Source of the DNA: R-RK-3 sp963834945
GTDB lineage: Bacteria > Pseudomonadota > Alphaproteobacteria > Rhizobiales > Rhodomicrobiaceae
Assembly: GCA_963834945.1 (NCBI GenBank)
Contig: CAWIDT010000007.1
Span: 372,001 to 436,000, forward strand
Direction: 5' to 3'
DNA: 64,000 nucleotides
Both the position numbers and the translations under genes were made by a program. Positions 8,102 through 16,732 of the stretch are shown piece by piece; the first letter of the stretch is position 1; every line of letters starts with the position of its first letter. Below the pieces are notes generated by a model. That model did not search any database and was not told the DNA's origin. It saw only the letters and a program-made list of their open reading frames with translations.

Positions 8102-9304
8102 ATGGGCTTTATCGCTGACGCACTGGGCCGGGTGCAGCCGTCCCAAACCATTGCCGTGTCCACCAAGGCGCGCGAGTTGCAGGCTGCCGGCCATGACGTG
8201 ATCGGTCTGGGCGCGGGCGAGCCGGATTTCGATACGCCCGACAACATCAAGGAGGCCGCGATCAAGGCCATCCGCGACGGGCAGACGAAATACACCAATG
8301 TCGATGGCATTCCCGAGTTGAAGAAGGCGATCTGCGCCAAATTCCAGCGCGAAAACGGGCTCACCTACAAGCCGAGCCAGGTCATCGTGGCGCCGGGCGG
8401 CAAGAAGGTCATCTTCAACGCCATGATGGCCACTCTAAATCCGGGCGACGAAGTGGTGATCCCGACACCCTATTGGGTGTCCTACCCCGACATCGTGCAG
8501 CTTGTCGGCGGGACCCCCGTCTTTGCCCAATCGACCCTGGAGGACAAATTCAGGCTGCGTCCGGACGTGTTGGAAAAGGCCATCACCCCGAAGACCAAAT
8601 GGCTGATATTCAACCATCCCTCCAACCCCACCGGCACCGCCTATTCACGCGAGGAGCTGAAAGCCCTGACCGAAGTGTTGATGCGGCACCCCCAGGTCTG
8701 GGTACTGACCGACGACATGTATGAGCATCTGGTTTACGACGATTATCGTTTCGTCAGCCCGGCCGAGGTCGAGCCCGGCCTCTACGAGCGCACGCTGACG
8801 ATGAATGGCGTCTCGAAAGCCTATGCGATGACCGGCTGGCGGATCGGCTATGCCGCCGGACCGGAAATGCTGATCAAGGCGATGACCAAGCTGCAATCGC
8901 AGACGACATCGAATGCGTCCTCGATCGGCCAATGGGCATCCGTCGAGGCGCTGAACGGTCCGCAGGATTTCCTGAAGGAGCGTGCGCAGGCTTTCAAGGA
9001 GCGGCGCGATCTGGTTGTTTCGATGCTCAATCAGGCAAAGGGCATCAACTGCCCGACGCCGGAGGGCGCCTTTTATGTCTATCCGTCCTGCGAGGGATGT
9101 ATCGGCAAGACGACCGGTAAGGGCAAGCGCATCGCCACCGACGAAGATTTCGTAACGGCGCTGCTGGAGGAGGAAGGCGTCGCCGTGGTTCACGGCGCGG
9201 CATTCGGCCTCTCGCCATTCTTCCGCATATCCTATGCCACCTCCACCGCAGCGCTGGAGGAAGCCTGCCGGCGCATTCAGCGCTTCTGCGCCGAGTTGCG
9301 CTGA
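8102..9304 (+). CDS. aatA: Aspartate aminotransferase (PLP-dependent, class I, type I-gamma)
   Basis: A 400-residue cytoplasmic enzyme that moves an amino group between aspartate and 2-oxoglutarate. The start at 8102 (MGFIADALGRVQPSQT) fits the family; a longer upstream frame does not. Motifs in order: GLGAGEPDFDTP near residue 35, NHPSNPTGT near 170, the Asp/Tyr pair in TDDMYEHLVYDD near 205, the PLP lysine in SKAYAMTGWRIGY near 239, and the substrate-binding Arg in FFRISYA near 375. It stands alone and is followed by a strong hairpin (9325-9364). Related alphaproteobacterial enzymes may also accept prephenate. Confidence 0.93.
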   Translation: MGFIADALGRVQPSQTIAVSTKARELQAAGHDVIGLGAGEPDFDTPDNIKEAAIKAIRDGQTKYTNVDGIPELKKAICAKFQRENGLTYKPSQVIVAPGGKKVIFNAMMATLNPGDEVVIPTPYWVSYPDIVQLVGGTPVFAQSTLEDKFRLRPDVLEKAITPKTKWLIFNHPSNPTGTAYSREELKALTEVLMRHPQVWVLTDDMYEHLVYDDYRFVSPAEVEPGLYERTLTMNGVSKAYAMTGWRIGYAAGPEMLIKAMTKLQSQTTSNASSIGQWASVEALNGPQDFLKERAQAFKERRDLVVSMLNQAKGINCPTPEGAFYVYPSCEGCIGKTTGKGKRIATDEDFVTALLEEEGVAVVHGAAFGLSPFFRISYATSTAALEEACRRIQRFCAELR

Positions 9305-9324
9305 TACCGAACGAAGGCAATAAA

Positions 9325-9364
9325 AAACCTATCCACACGCCTTCCGGGGTATGTGGATAGGTTT
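9325..9364. terminator. Bidirectional terminator between aatA and the 63-residue gene
   Basis: Perfect 13-base arms (AAACCTATCCACA / TGTGGATAGGTTT) around a 14-base loop. The arms are A-rich on one side and T-rich on the other, so it can end transcription from both directions. It lies between two convergent genes. Confidence 0.85.
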
Positions 9365-9401
9365 CTTGGCCACTAATCGGCCAGCTTAGCTTTGCTGCGG
9401 C

Positions 9402-9593
9402 CTACCAGACGCCGAGCAATTCCTTGATCCGGCTGAGACTCGGCAACCCAAACTCCTCAGCGGAAGCATGCTTGCCTGCATCGGCGCGGTCGTCGTCCAG
9501 CCTGCTTTCCACGAGAAAACGGGGCGGCGGACCGAAATACTCCTCATCGAGGATATCGACATCCAGCGCGTCGAAACCATTCATCATCGTCAT
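9402..9593 (-). CDS. Small acidic hypothetical protein, 63 residues
   Basis: I do not recognise a family. The protein is acidic (runs such as DALDVDILDEEY and DDDRADA), has no membrane segment or signal, and ends in a short hydrophobic helix (LSRIKELLGVW). It is considered real because a GGAG site lies 8 bases before the ATG, the gene is bounded by a strong convergent terminator, and a candidate EcfG-type promoter lies about 50-75 bases upstream. If that promoter is used, this is a stress-induced small protein. Confidence 0.55.
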   Translation of the reverse strand: MTMMNGFDALDVDILDEEYFGPPPRFLVESRLDDDRADAGKHASAEEFGLPSLSRIKELLGVW

Positions 9594-9960
9594 AAGCGTT
9601 ACTCCGAATTGACCGGACCGGCCCTAGGCCTTGTTGTCCCAATAAATGTTTGAGGTTTCGATTTGGTTCCGCGCCGTTGTTTAAGGGCCGCTAAAGGCCG
9701 TTCATCGCATTTTACGTCGAACTTGTAAGCGCCGCCTTAACGAACCGCATTCTTCGCGACATAAGGCAGCGCAGGTGTTGCCCGCGCATCGCATCCCCGG
9801 TCTGGCGGCATATTCGGTCGCCTGCCCCGCCAGATGAAATTCAATGGTGCTGAAACCATAATCCCGCACAATGCTTCTTCGTTGAGCGAGGGGCCGTAAC
9901 GCCGACCCGCATCGGATGGCGATGCCCAGGGTCCGGCGCATGTGCCGTGAGGGGGAAGCT
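9594..9960. other. Divergent intergenic region, 367 bases
   Basis: Separates the 63-residue gene (minus strand) from the AI-2E family gene (plus strand). Apart from the candidate promoter at 9645-9670 no gene, repeat or RNA structure was recognised. Reading frames inside it have no ribosome-binding sites or family similarity. Confidence 0.5.
9645..9670 (-). promoter_or_regulatory. Candidate EcfG-type promoter for the 63-residue gene
   Basis: On the minus strand GGAAC (9666-9670), 17 bases, CATT (9645-9648). The known EcfG consensus is GGAAC-N16/17-CGTT, so the -35 is exact and the -10 has one mismatch. It lies about 50 bases before the start codon. Confidence 0.35.
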
Positions 9961-11019
9961 ATGGACGATTGGGATTTTTTCCGCCGCGTGCTGATCGTTG
10001 CGGCCGTGGTCATCTTTGCAACGCTGATCTGGCAGTTGTCGCAAGCATTTTTATTGTTCTTCGGGGCCGTACTGGTCGGGGTTTTGTTCGGCGGCGCATC
10101 GAGCTTTGTCGAACGCCATACGCTGCTGTCGCGCGGGCAGGCTCTGATTTTGACGATCGCCGCGTTCATCATCGTTTTCGGCAGCATCATCGCGCTGTTC
10201 GGGCCGCAGATCAGCGCTCAGATCGCCGATCTCGCCCAGCGGCTTCCCGGCGCGGTCGACAATTTCGAGCAGCGCTTCGGGCTTGGCGACCTGTCAGGCA
10301 AGCTGATGGAGCAGGTGCGGTCGAATAGCGGCAGCCTGCTGTTCCAGATTACCTCGATGGCGGCCTTTATTCTCAGCGTGGCGGTGAATACCGTGCTGGT
10401 GCTGGTGGCCGGCGCCTATCTGGCCGCGCAGCCGGAGCTTTACCGGACCGGGGCGTTGAAACTGGTTCCGCCGGACCAACGGCGGGTGATGGGTGAAACG
10501 CTCGATGATGCGGGAGCCGCGTTGAAGAAATGGCTTGTCGGTCAGCTTCTGGCGATGTTGGTCATCGGCACGCTGACCGGGGTCATCGTGTGGTATATCG
10601 GCCTGCCCGCCCCCGTGGCGCTCGGCATTACCGCGGGCATCGCCGAATTCGTGCCGATTCTTGGCCCGATTCTCGGGTTCCTCATTCCGGTCCTTCTGGC
10701 CGCATCGATGGACCCAACGACGCTGCTCTGGACCATTGGCATGCTGGCCGTCGTGCAACTTCTCGAAGCCTATGCGCTAACGCCCATCATCCAGCGGCGC
10801 ATGGTGTCCCTGCCGCCGGTCCTGACGCTGTTTGCGATATTGTGCTTCGGACTGCTGTTCGGCCCGCTGGGATTGCTGTTCGCAACCCCGATGGCGGTGG
10901 TCACCGCCGTGCTGGTGACGCGCCTCTATATTCGCGAGCTGCTCGATGAGCACGCCAAGGTTCCCGGCGAGAAGGAGGCGATCCAGGCGGCAGCTGAGCG
11001 CTCGGCGCCTTCGGCATAG
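9961..11019 (+). CDS. AI-2E family transporter (PerM/YhhT-like membrane protein)
   Basis: A 352-residue inner-membrane protein with about eight hydrophobic segments, the first two at residues 9-50 and a cluster from 200 to 330. The PVALGITAGIAEFVPILGPILGF block near residue 215 and GPLGLLFATPMAVV near 305 are typical of the family. Members export small molecules or act as ion antiporters; the autoinducer-2 link is known only for E. coli TqsA. The start at 9961 is chosen for its GAGGGGG site. The following 110 bases hold an A-type repeat. Confidence 0.85.
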   Translation: MDDWDFFRRVLIVAAVVIFATLIWQLSQAFLLFFGAVLVGVLFGGASSFVERHTLLSRGQALILTIAAFIIVFGSIIALFGPQISAQIADLAQRLPGAVDNFEQRFGLGDLSGKLMEQVRSNSGSLLFQITSMAAFILSVAVNTVLVLVAGAYLAAQPELYRTGALKLVPPDQRRVMGETLDDAGAALKKWLVGQLLAMLVIGTLTGVIVWYIGLPAPVALGITAGIAEFVPILGPILGFLIPVLLAASMDPTTLLWTIGMLAVVQLLEAYALTPIIQRRMVSLPPVLTLFAILCFGLLFGPLGLLFATPMAVVTAVLVTRLYIRELLDEHAKVPGEKEAIQAAAERSAPSA

Positions 11020-11042
11020 CGTTCCCCAAAGGCCGCGTTATC

Positions 11043-11089
11043 TCCCGGCTCGGTTGCCGGGCGACAAGCGTTTCATCCTAAACCGGCTC
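11043..11089. repeat. Dispersed repeat, module A only
   Basis: Reverse-oriented copy of module A: CCCGGCTCGGTTGCCGGGCG, then ACAAGCGTTT and TAAACCGGCT. Module B is absent here. It lies between two convergent genes. Confidence 0.65.
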
Positions 11090-11131
11090 ACGATGGGAGA
11101 GGGCGGCTGCCGTTTGGGGGCAAGACGCTCC

Positions 11132-11608
11132 TCACCGTCCGTCATACGCCTTCTTCAGCGCCGCAATGTCGAGCTTCACCATCCCCAGCATTGCCTCCAT
11201 CACCCGCCCCGCCCTGCTCGCATCGGGATCGCCCAGCATGTCCTTCAGCACCGTGGGAACGATCTGCCAGGACACACCGTAGCGGTCCTTCAGCCAGCCG
11301 CATTGCTCGACGGCGCCGCCATCGGAGAGCGCATTCCAGAGCCGGTCGACCTCCGCCTGATCGTCGCAGTCCACCTCGAACGAAATGGCGTGCGTATATT
11401 CGAACCTCGTCCCGCCATTCAGCGCGAGGAAACGCTGGCCGGCGAGCGTGAAGTTGACGACCAGCACCGAGCCGGCCCTCCCGGCGGGGCTATCCACGAG
11501 ATTCTTCTGCACACGGTCGATCCGCGAATTTGGCAGCAGGGAGACGTAAAGCTTTGCAGCGTTCTCCGCCTCTCCGTCGAACCATAGGCATGGTGCGATC
11601 TTGGACAT
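11132..11608 (-). CDS. VOC-fold protein of the PhnB/3-dmu-9_3-mt family
   Basis: A 158-residue protein starting MSKIAPCLWFDGEAENAA, with two beta-alpha-beta-beta-beta units of the glyoxalase/vicinal-oxygen-chelate fold (ALNGG near residue 66, CGWLKDRYGVSWQIVP near 103). Family members were once labelled ubiquinone methyltransferases, but the fold does not support that; the actual reaction is unknown. The start at 11608 has a GGAG site. It is transcribed alone, just before msrPQ on the same strand. Confidence 0.85.
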   Translation of the reverse strand: MSKIAPCLWFDGEAENAAKLYVSLLPNSRIDRVQKNLVDSPAGRAGSVLVVNFTLAGQRFLALNGGTRFEYTHAISFEVDCDDQAEVDRLWNALSDGGAVEQCGWLKDRYGVSWQIVPTVLKDMLGDPDASRAGRVMEAMLGMVKLDIAALKKAYDGR

Positions 11609-11684
11609 GATTTCCGCTCCGTCGGGCTGGTGTGACCTCTGCCTGACCAACAACCCGCCTGAAACCGGGTTCCCTAGCCTCCGG

Positions 11685-12329
11685 CTATCGAGCGCGCTGC
11701 CGCCTGGAGCGCTTCGGAACCAGCCGGAAGGCCAGCAGACCCGCCACGATGGCCGCATAGATCAGCGGTTCGGGCGGCCAGGATTTCACCACCATGACGA
11801 AATGCACCGCCGCCAGCACCGCCGCCACATAAACCCAGCGATGCAGACGCGCCCAGGCCGCGCCGCCGACCCTTCGCACCATCGCGTTGTTCGAGGTGGC
11901 CGCCAGCGGGATGAGGATGGCGAATGCCGCCATGCCGATGGTGATATAGGGCCGCTTGATGATGTCCTTCCACACCGCCCACATGTCGAAGCCCTGGTCG
12001 AGCGCGATATAGACCGTGAGATGCAGGCTGGCATAGAAGAACGCCAGCAGGCCGAAGGCGCGCCGATAGCGCAACAAGTTGGGTCCGCCCAGCCGCCGCA
12101 GCGGCGTCACCGCCAGCCCGACGATCAGGAACCGCAGCGCCCACAGGCCGAGCAGCCGTTCCAGCGACTTCATCGGATCGGCGCCGAGCTGATCGGTCAG
12201 CGCCAGATAGAACGACCACACCGCCGGCGCCGCTCCCAGCCAGTAGACGGCCGGGCGAATGGCATTGCGCCAGGCGAACGCGGCGCGCGGCGGGGCGGCG
12301 GTTCGGGTCTGCGTCGCCGTTTCCGTCAT
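11685..12329 (-). CDS. msrQ: MsrQ, haem-binding membrane subunit of periplasmic methionine sulfoxide reductase
   Basis: A 214-residue integral membrane protein with six helices and haem-ligand histidines (ASLHLTVY near residue 103, WARLHRWVY near 163, AVHFVMV near 176). MsrQ passes electrons from the quinone pool or flavin reductase to MsrP. Two bases separate it from msrP, so the pair is co-transcribed. Confidence 0.95.
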   Translation of the reverse strand: MTETATQTRTAAPPRAAFAWRNAIRPAVYWLGAAPAVWSFYLALTDQLGADPMKSLERLLGLWALRFLIVGLAVTPLRRLGGPNLLRYRRAFGLLAFFYASLHLTVYIALDQGFDMWAVWKDIIKRPYITIGMAAFAILIPLAATSNNAMVRRVGGAAWARLHRWVYVAAVLAAVHFVMVVKSWPPEPLIYAAIVAGLLAFRLVPKRSRRQRAR

Positions 12330-12331
12330 GC

Positions 12332-13279
12332 TCAGTAGTTCGCCTTCAGGTCCATGCCGTCATAGAGGCTGGCCACCTGATCGCCATAGCCGTTGAACAT
12401 CAGCGTCGGGCGCCGCTTGGCGAGCAGCCCGCCTTCGCCGATGCGCCGCTCCGTCGCCTGGCTCCAGCGCGGATGATCGACCTCCGGATTCACGTTGGAG
12501 TAAAAGCCGTATTCGCGGCCGTTCTGAAGGTTCCAGGAGGTCGGCGGCTGCTTGTCGACAAGGCTGATGCGCACGATGGATTTGATGCTCTTGAAGCCGT
12601 ATTTCCAAGGCACGACCAGCCGAACGGGCGCGCCGTTCTGATTGGGCAGCGTCTCGCCGTAAAGGCCGGTCGCCAGGATGGTGAGCGGATGCATCGCCTC
12701 ATCCAGCCGCAACCCTTCCACATAGGGCCAGTCAAGCGGCTGCAGGAAGCCGCGCTGCCCGGACATTTCGGCAGGGCGCACGACGGTTTCGAAAGCCACA
12801 TATTTAGCGCCCGACTGCGGTTCGGCCTTTTTCAAGAGATCGGCGAGCGGAAAACCGATCCACGGAATGACCATCGACCAGCCCTCGACGCAGCGCATCC
12901 GGTAAACGCGTTCCTCCTGCGTCATCGTCTTCAGGAGGTCGTCCACCGCAAATTCGGCCGGCTTGTCCACCAGGCCGTCGATCTTGACGGACCATGGCGT
13001 CGTCGTCAGCGTATGCGCATTGGCCGCCGGATCGGTCTTGTCGGTGCCGAACTCATAATAGTTGTTGTAGTTGAGAATGTCCTTTTGCGGCGTCGGCTTC
13101 TCGTCGGTCGAAAGCGGGCTCTTCACCCCCTGCAACGCCGCCGCCGATGCGGCCTGCCATGGCATGGCGCCGGCGAGCCCCAGGGCGGCGGCCCCGGCCA
13201 TGACGTCTCGCCGGTTAAGATACACATCGCGCGGCGTGATCTCTGAGGGGGCGATGGTGGGGGGCTTGCGAATGTGCAT
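12332..13279 (-). CDS. msrP: MsrP, periplasmic molybdopterin methionine sulfoxide reductase
   Basis: A 315-residue oxidoreductase that repairs oxidised methionine in envelope proteins. A twin-arginine signal (NRRDVMAGAAALGLAGA, residues 22-38) directs folded export. The Mo-ligating Cys is in YRMRCVEGWSM near residue 127, followed by GAPVRLVVPWKYGFK near 223, both typical of the sulfite-oxidase fold of YedY/MsrP. The start at 13279 has a GGAAAGG site 8 bases upstream; a 24-residue upstream extension has no support. msrQ follows at once. Confidence 0.96.
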   Translation of the reverse strand: MHIRKPPTIAPSEITPRDVYLNRRDVMAGAAALGLAGAMPWQAASAAALQGVKSPLSTDEKPTPQKDILNYNNYYEFGTDKTDPAANAHTLTTTPWSVKIDGLVDKPAEFAVDDLLKTMTQEERVYRMRCVEGWSMVIPWIGFPLADLLKKAEPQSGAKYVAFETVVRPAEMSGQRGFLQPLDWPYVEGLRLDEAMHPLTILATGLYGETLPNQNGAPVRLVVPWKYGFKSIKSIVRISLVDKQPPTSWNLQNGREYGFYSNVNPEVDHPRWSQATERRIGEGGLLAKRRPTLMFNGYGDQVASLYDGMDLKANY

Positions 13280-13782
13280 CGAATTGACCTTTCCGGCAGA
13301 CGGGCCGCGTTTTGGGAAAGAGGAGCGCGGCTTCTTACCGACAATACGCAATAAGTTTGCACTTCGTTATAGCGGAGCGGGGGTTTCACTCAGTCGTGAC
13401 GATGCGTGGAAATGCGTGATCGAGGCGTCATGCCATCTGGGCACCGCGCCCAGCGGCGATACGGGCTGGAACGGCGCCAGACCTTTGGCATGCCCCTTGC
13501 ATCGATGCTTTCGAGCCGGAGTGCCGCCATGCCTGACCTCGCCGTTCCTGCCTTGCCTTGGTCTGCGACCGCTTCCTGGTCGCCTCGGAGGATAGCTATC
13601 CGGCCGAGCCCGCAAGCGCCGCGACAGCCGCCGCCGAATGACGCGCCGCATGCCACCTGCGTCGGCGATGCCGCACCCTGCCGGGGAAGGCATCATCGCC
13701 GCCATTTGAGACTTGCGGCGGACGCGGCTGCTGGGACATCTTAACGCCAATGCGCGACTGCATCATTGGCGTGAGGACCAGC
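13280..13782. other. Intergenic region, 503 bases, no gene recognised
   Basis: Frames on both strands lack ribosome-binding sites and recognisable sequence. The only structure noted is the perfect 9-base inverted repeat at 13744-13772 next to the following gene. Confidence 0.5.
13744..13772 (+). promoter_or_regulatory. Inverted repeat touching the ribosome-binding site of the next gene
   Basis: ACGCCAATG, 11 bases, CATTGGCGT (perfect 9-bp arms), ending one base before GAGGA. It could be a protein operator or an RNA hairpin that limits access to the ribosome-binding site. Confidence 0.4.
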
Positions 13783-14259
13783 ATGAGCGAATTTGATGCC
13801 AGCCTTGTCTGGAACGAGCCGGTCGGCGGTGACGTTCTGGTTGCCCAGCAAAGCACCGTCGACGAATTGCGCAAACGGCCGAATGCGCTGGCCAATGCCA
13901 AGCTGCATGCCGAGCGCGAATTGGGGCGGGCGATCCTGGTGTGCAACCGGGTCGCCTGGGGCGCTATGCCCGCCGACACGCGAGCGCCGAGCCCGGAGGA
14001 GACCGCCGAGCTGCTCGGCCGCCTTGCCGACGACGATCGCGACAAGCTGATGCGGGAATCCCGGCAGGCCACCGAGCAGCGCCTGCTGGTCGGAGCGATG
14101 CGCGAAGCCGAAGAGGCTTGTCTGGCTCAGATGCAGGTCGAGCAGGAGCAAATGGCCGCGCATGAGGCCGAGCAGCGCGAGCTTGAGGCGTTCGAGGCGC
14201 ATGACGCGGCGGGCAAGGAGGCACGCTTTGAAGCGTGGCGCGCCTCGCTCAATCGATAA
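13783..14259 (+). CDS. Hypothetical helical protein, Glu/Ala/Arg-rich
   Basis: Not recognised. The 158-residue protein has no signal or membrane helix. From residue 85 onward it is a charged helix (EQRLLVGAMREAEEACLAQM, continuing EQEQMAAHEAEQRELEAFEA) likely to form a coiled coil. The start at 13783 is preferred over an in-frame ATG at 13750 because GAGGA lies just upstream and the earlier codon falls inside an inverted repeat. Its end overlaps the convergent dehydrogenase-like gene by 11 bases. Confidence 0.6.
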   Translation: MSEFDASLVWNEPVGGDVLVAQQSTVDELRKRPNALANAKLHAERELGRAILVCNRVAWGAMPADTRAPSPEETAELLGRLADDDRDKLMRESRQATEQRLLVGAMREAEEACLAQMQVEQEQMAAHEAEQRELEAFEAHDAAGKEARFEAWRASLNR

Positions 14260-15478
14260 TCTCGAACCGCAATCCGGCATGGGATGGCAGCCGTTCGATC
14301 AAGCGGCTGCCGAATATCGTTGCCGGGGTCCAGAAGCCGCCCGGCTTTTGCGTCCTCGGCACATCAAAGGCGAGAAACGCGCCGGCCTGGCCCAATATCT
14401 TCGAGGTCGAGCCATAACCGGGATCGCCCGCGCCGACCACTTTCGCCCGCAATTTGCGGCCATCCGCTGCGGTTCCGGCGAACCGCAGATCATAAAAGCC
14501 GTTCGCCTGCGCCTCCGGGGACGGCCCTTCGCCGGGCGCCGGCAGAACGCGCTTCAGCGCCCAGCGCGTCGGCGCGACCGCGCTTGCGGCCAGGAAACCG
14601 CCCAGCCCTGCGGTGATGCCCAGCGCCTTGGCGCGTCCGGCCAGCCCCTTGCCGGTCAGCATCGCCTCGTCATAGCGGAAATCGCGCCCATAGGCATATC
14701 CGCTGAGCGCGTTGGAGCGATGCACGATCCTGGTGTTGATCCCGGCCATCACGAAGGGGGCGACCCAGGCGCCGAACTCCGCGTCATAGTCGGCGGCTCC
14801 CATCGCCCGCTGGCGGACATTGGGAGCGGGCTGCGGGCACAACAGATACGGGTTTGAGAGCCGTTTGCGCAGCGCCGGATCGGCAGCGGCTTCCCTGGCG
14901 ATATTCATCATGCTGGCGATGGTGCCGCCCGAGGCTCCGCCGCGGATGGCTTTGACGCGCATCGAAACATCACGGCAATGCTCCCCAAAGCGCCGCTGCG
15001 CCTCATCCTGCAGGAACAGCACGCCCAGGTCCGAAGGGATGGAATCAAAGCCGCAGCAATGCACGATGCGCGCGCCCGACGCCTTCGCTGCGGCTTCGTA
15101 GCGGTCGATCATGCGCTTGATCCAGTGCACTTCGCCGGTGAGGTCGCAATAATCCGTCCCGGTGTTGGCGCATATTTTGACCAGGGGCTCGCCATAGAGC
15201 GCATAAGGCCCGACGGTCGAAATCACCACGCGGCCTTGGGCACACATCGCCGCGAGCGCAGCCTCGTCCGCCGCGTCGGCGACGATGAGACGGAGCCCGG
15301 CATTTCCGCCCCCCAATGAGGCGCGCATCGTCTCAAGCCGTGCCTGAGACCGCCCGGCGGCGGCCCAGTTCAACCGCCCTCCCGCCGTGCCGAACGCGCT
15401 TGCAAGATATCGGCACAGCAGCGCCCCGACGAAGCTGGTGGCGCCGAAAACGATCAGATCGTGCTGCGCTTCGCCCAT
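14249..15478 (-). CDS. Saccharopine dehydrogenase-like / trans-acting enoyl reductase family protein
   Basis: A 409-residue protein with an N-terminal Rossmann domain (IVFGATSFVGALLCRYLA, residues 9-26), the NAD(P)-site block VVISTVGPYALYGEPLV near residue 83, DYCDLTGE near 110 and CCGFDSIPSDLG near 143. These are family hallmarks shared with mycobacterial trans-acting enoyl reductases and many unassigned homologues. The substrate is unknown; lysine metabolism is unlikely for this subgroup. It stands alone. Confidence 0.85.
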   Translation of the reverse strand: MGEAQHDLIVFGATSFVGALLCRYLASAFGTAGGRLNWAAAGRSQARLETMRASLGGGNAGLRLIVADAADEAALAAMCAQGRVVISTVGPYALYGEPLVKICANTGTDYCDLTGEVHWIKRMIDRYEAAAKASGARIVHCCGFDSIPSDLGVLFLQDEAQRRFGEHCRDVSMRVKAIRGGASGGTIASMMNIAREAAADPALRKRLSNPYLLCPQPAPNVRQRAMGAADYDAEFGAWVAPFVMAGINTRIVHRSNALSGYAYGRDFRYDEAMLTGKGLAGRAKALGITAGLGGFLAASAVAPTRWALKRVLPAPGEGPSPEAQANGFYDLRFAGTAADGRKLRAKVVGAGDPGYGSTSKILGQAGAFLAFDVPRTQKPGGFWTPATIFGSRLIERLPSHAGLRFEIID

Positions 15479-15543
15479 CGTCCAGCCCTCACCCCTTGCC
15501 GTCGCGGCCGGTCCTAGGCGCCGCGGGACATGCCCCGCCTGGA

Positions 15544-16338
15544 TTAGTCGCCCTTATGCGTCTTGACGTCGAAGAACAGCGCCTGGCTGATAATGGCCTT
15601 GACGGTTTTCGGGTCGAACGGCTTGGGGATGAGGAACGCCGGTTCCGGTCGCTCGCCGGTTAGCAGCAATTCGGGATGTCCGGTGATGAAGATAACGGGC
15701 AGGTCAAGGGAGCCGAGGATTTCGTTGACGGCCTCGACGCCGGATGAGCCGTCATCGAGCTGAATATCAGACAGGATCAGCTCCGGCTGCTCCGTGCCGA
15801 CCAGCGTCAGCGCCTCGCGATGCGTGCGTGCGATGCCGGTCACATGATGGCCGAGGCTTTCAACCAGGATTTGCAGATTGGCCGCCGTGAGCGGCTCGTC
15901 CTCGATAATCATGATGGCTGCGGGCGCGATCTGGTCGGCGATCTCGCGATCGGCCTGTTCGATCAGTGCCGCGACGCCGCCAATATCGACATCGAGGATC
16001 TGGGCGATCTCACCCGGTTCGAACCCCTCGACGCTCAGCAGCAGAAAGGCCTGCCGAGGCTCCGGCGTGATCGTCTGGATGCTGTGAACGGCTTCGTTTT
16101 CCGTCGGATCGAAATTGAGCACGGAATGGACATCATCCAGGGAATTCCACATCCGCAGGAATAGCTTATACAGGCCGACGCGCGGCCCCAGATCCACCGG
16201 AAAGACCGATGGATCCGCCACCAGCGCCTCCAGCACGGCGACCACATAGGCGTCGCCGCTCGCCTGCGAACCGGAGAGCGCGCGTGAAAATCGCCTCAGA
16301 TGAGGCAAATGCGGCGCAATTTCCTGAGAAATCGGCAT
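15544..16338 (-). CDS. phyR: PhyR, general stress response anti-anti-sigma regulator
   Basis: A 264-residue protein with an N-terminal sigma-like domain (residues 1-130, sigma2/sigma4 regions resembling EcfG) and a C-terminal receiver domain. The phospho-acceptor Asp is in LILSDIQLDD near residue 190, with the conserved Lys in LIPKPFD near 243. When phosphorylated, PhyR binds NepR and frees EcfG. It is divergent from nepR-ecfG, the standard alphaproteobacterial arrangement. Likely kinase partners are encoded at 18578-21626. Confidence 0.96.
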   Translation of the reverse strand: MPISQEIAPHLPHLRRFSRALSGSQASGDAYVVAVLEALVADPSVFPVDLGPRVGLYKLFLRMWNSLDDVHSVLNFDPTENEAVHSIQTITPEPRQAFLLLSVEGFEPGEIAQILDVDIGGVAALIEQADREIADQIAPAAIMIIEDEPLTAANLQILVESLGHHVTGIARTHREALTLVGTEQPELILSDIQLDDGSSGVEAVNEILGSLDLPVIFITGHPELLLTGERPEPAFLIPKPFDPKTVKAIISQALFFDVKTHKGD

Positions 16339-16477
16339 GAACGGCGATTCCCTTTTTTTAAGTGAAGATCTCGGATTCCCTTTATAGTAAGGATCGCGTG
16401 TCTGCCAACGTGAAATTTATTGCGTTGCGCCTGCATTCGTGCTTGGCGATTGAGGACCATAAAGACCGCGAGTAGGA

Positions 16478-16732
16478 ATGGGTGAGAACGACGAGATGGC
16501 CGAAAATCCGCCCGGATCGGATGACGAGGACGAAAATAACGACGCCGGCGAGATGCCTGGCTCGGAGGATCCCGCGTTGCACGGCAACGCCGAAAGCGAG
16601 GAGGACCCCAATTTTGCCGGTCTGAGCGCGCAACTGCGCGGCCTGTATAAAGGGCTTCTCGAAGAGCCGATCCCTGATCGCTTCGCGCAGCTCCTCAAGG
16701 AGCTGGAGAGCAAGGAATCGGAAAGCAAATGA
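16478..16732 (+). CDS. nepR: NepR, anti-sigma factor of EcfG
   Basis: An 84-residue acidic protein. The first 45 residues are a disordered Asp/Glu-rich stretch; the core LRGLYKGLLEEPIPDRFAQL (residues 54-73) is the conserved NepR helix pair that holds either EcfG or phospho-PhyR. Its stop overlaps the ecfG start (ATGA at 16729-16732), which implies translational coupling. The acidic N-terminus is longer than in many NepR proteins. Confidence 0.93.
   Translation: MGENDEMAENPPGSDDEDENNDAGEMPGSEDPALHGNAESEEDPNFAGLSAQLRGLYKGLLEEPIPDRFAQLLKELESKESESK

Noticed and set aside
13367..13750. Possible genes on either strand in the gap after msrP.
   Set aside because: No ribosome-binding site, low-complexity Arg/Pro/Ala composition and no family resemblance.
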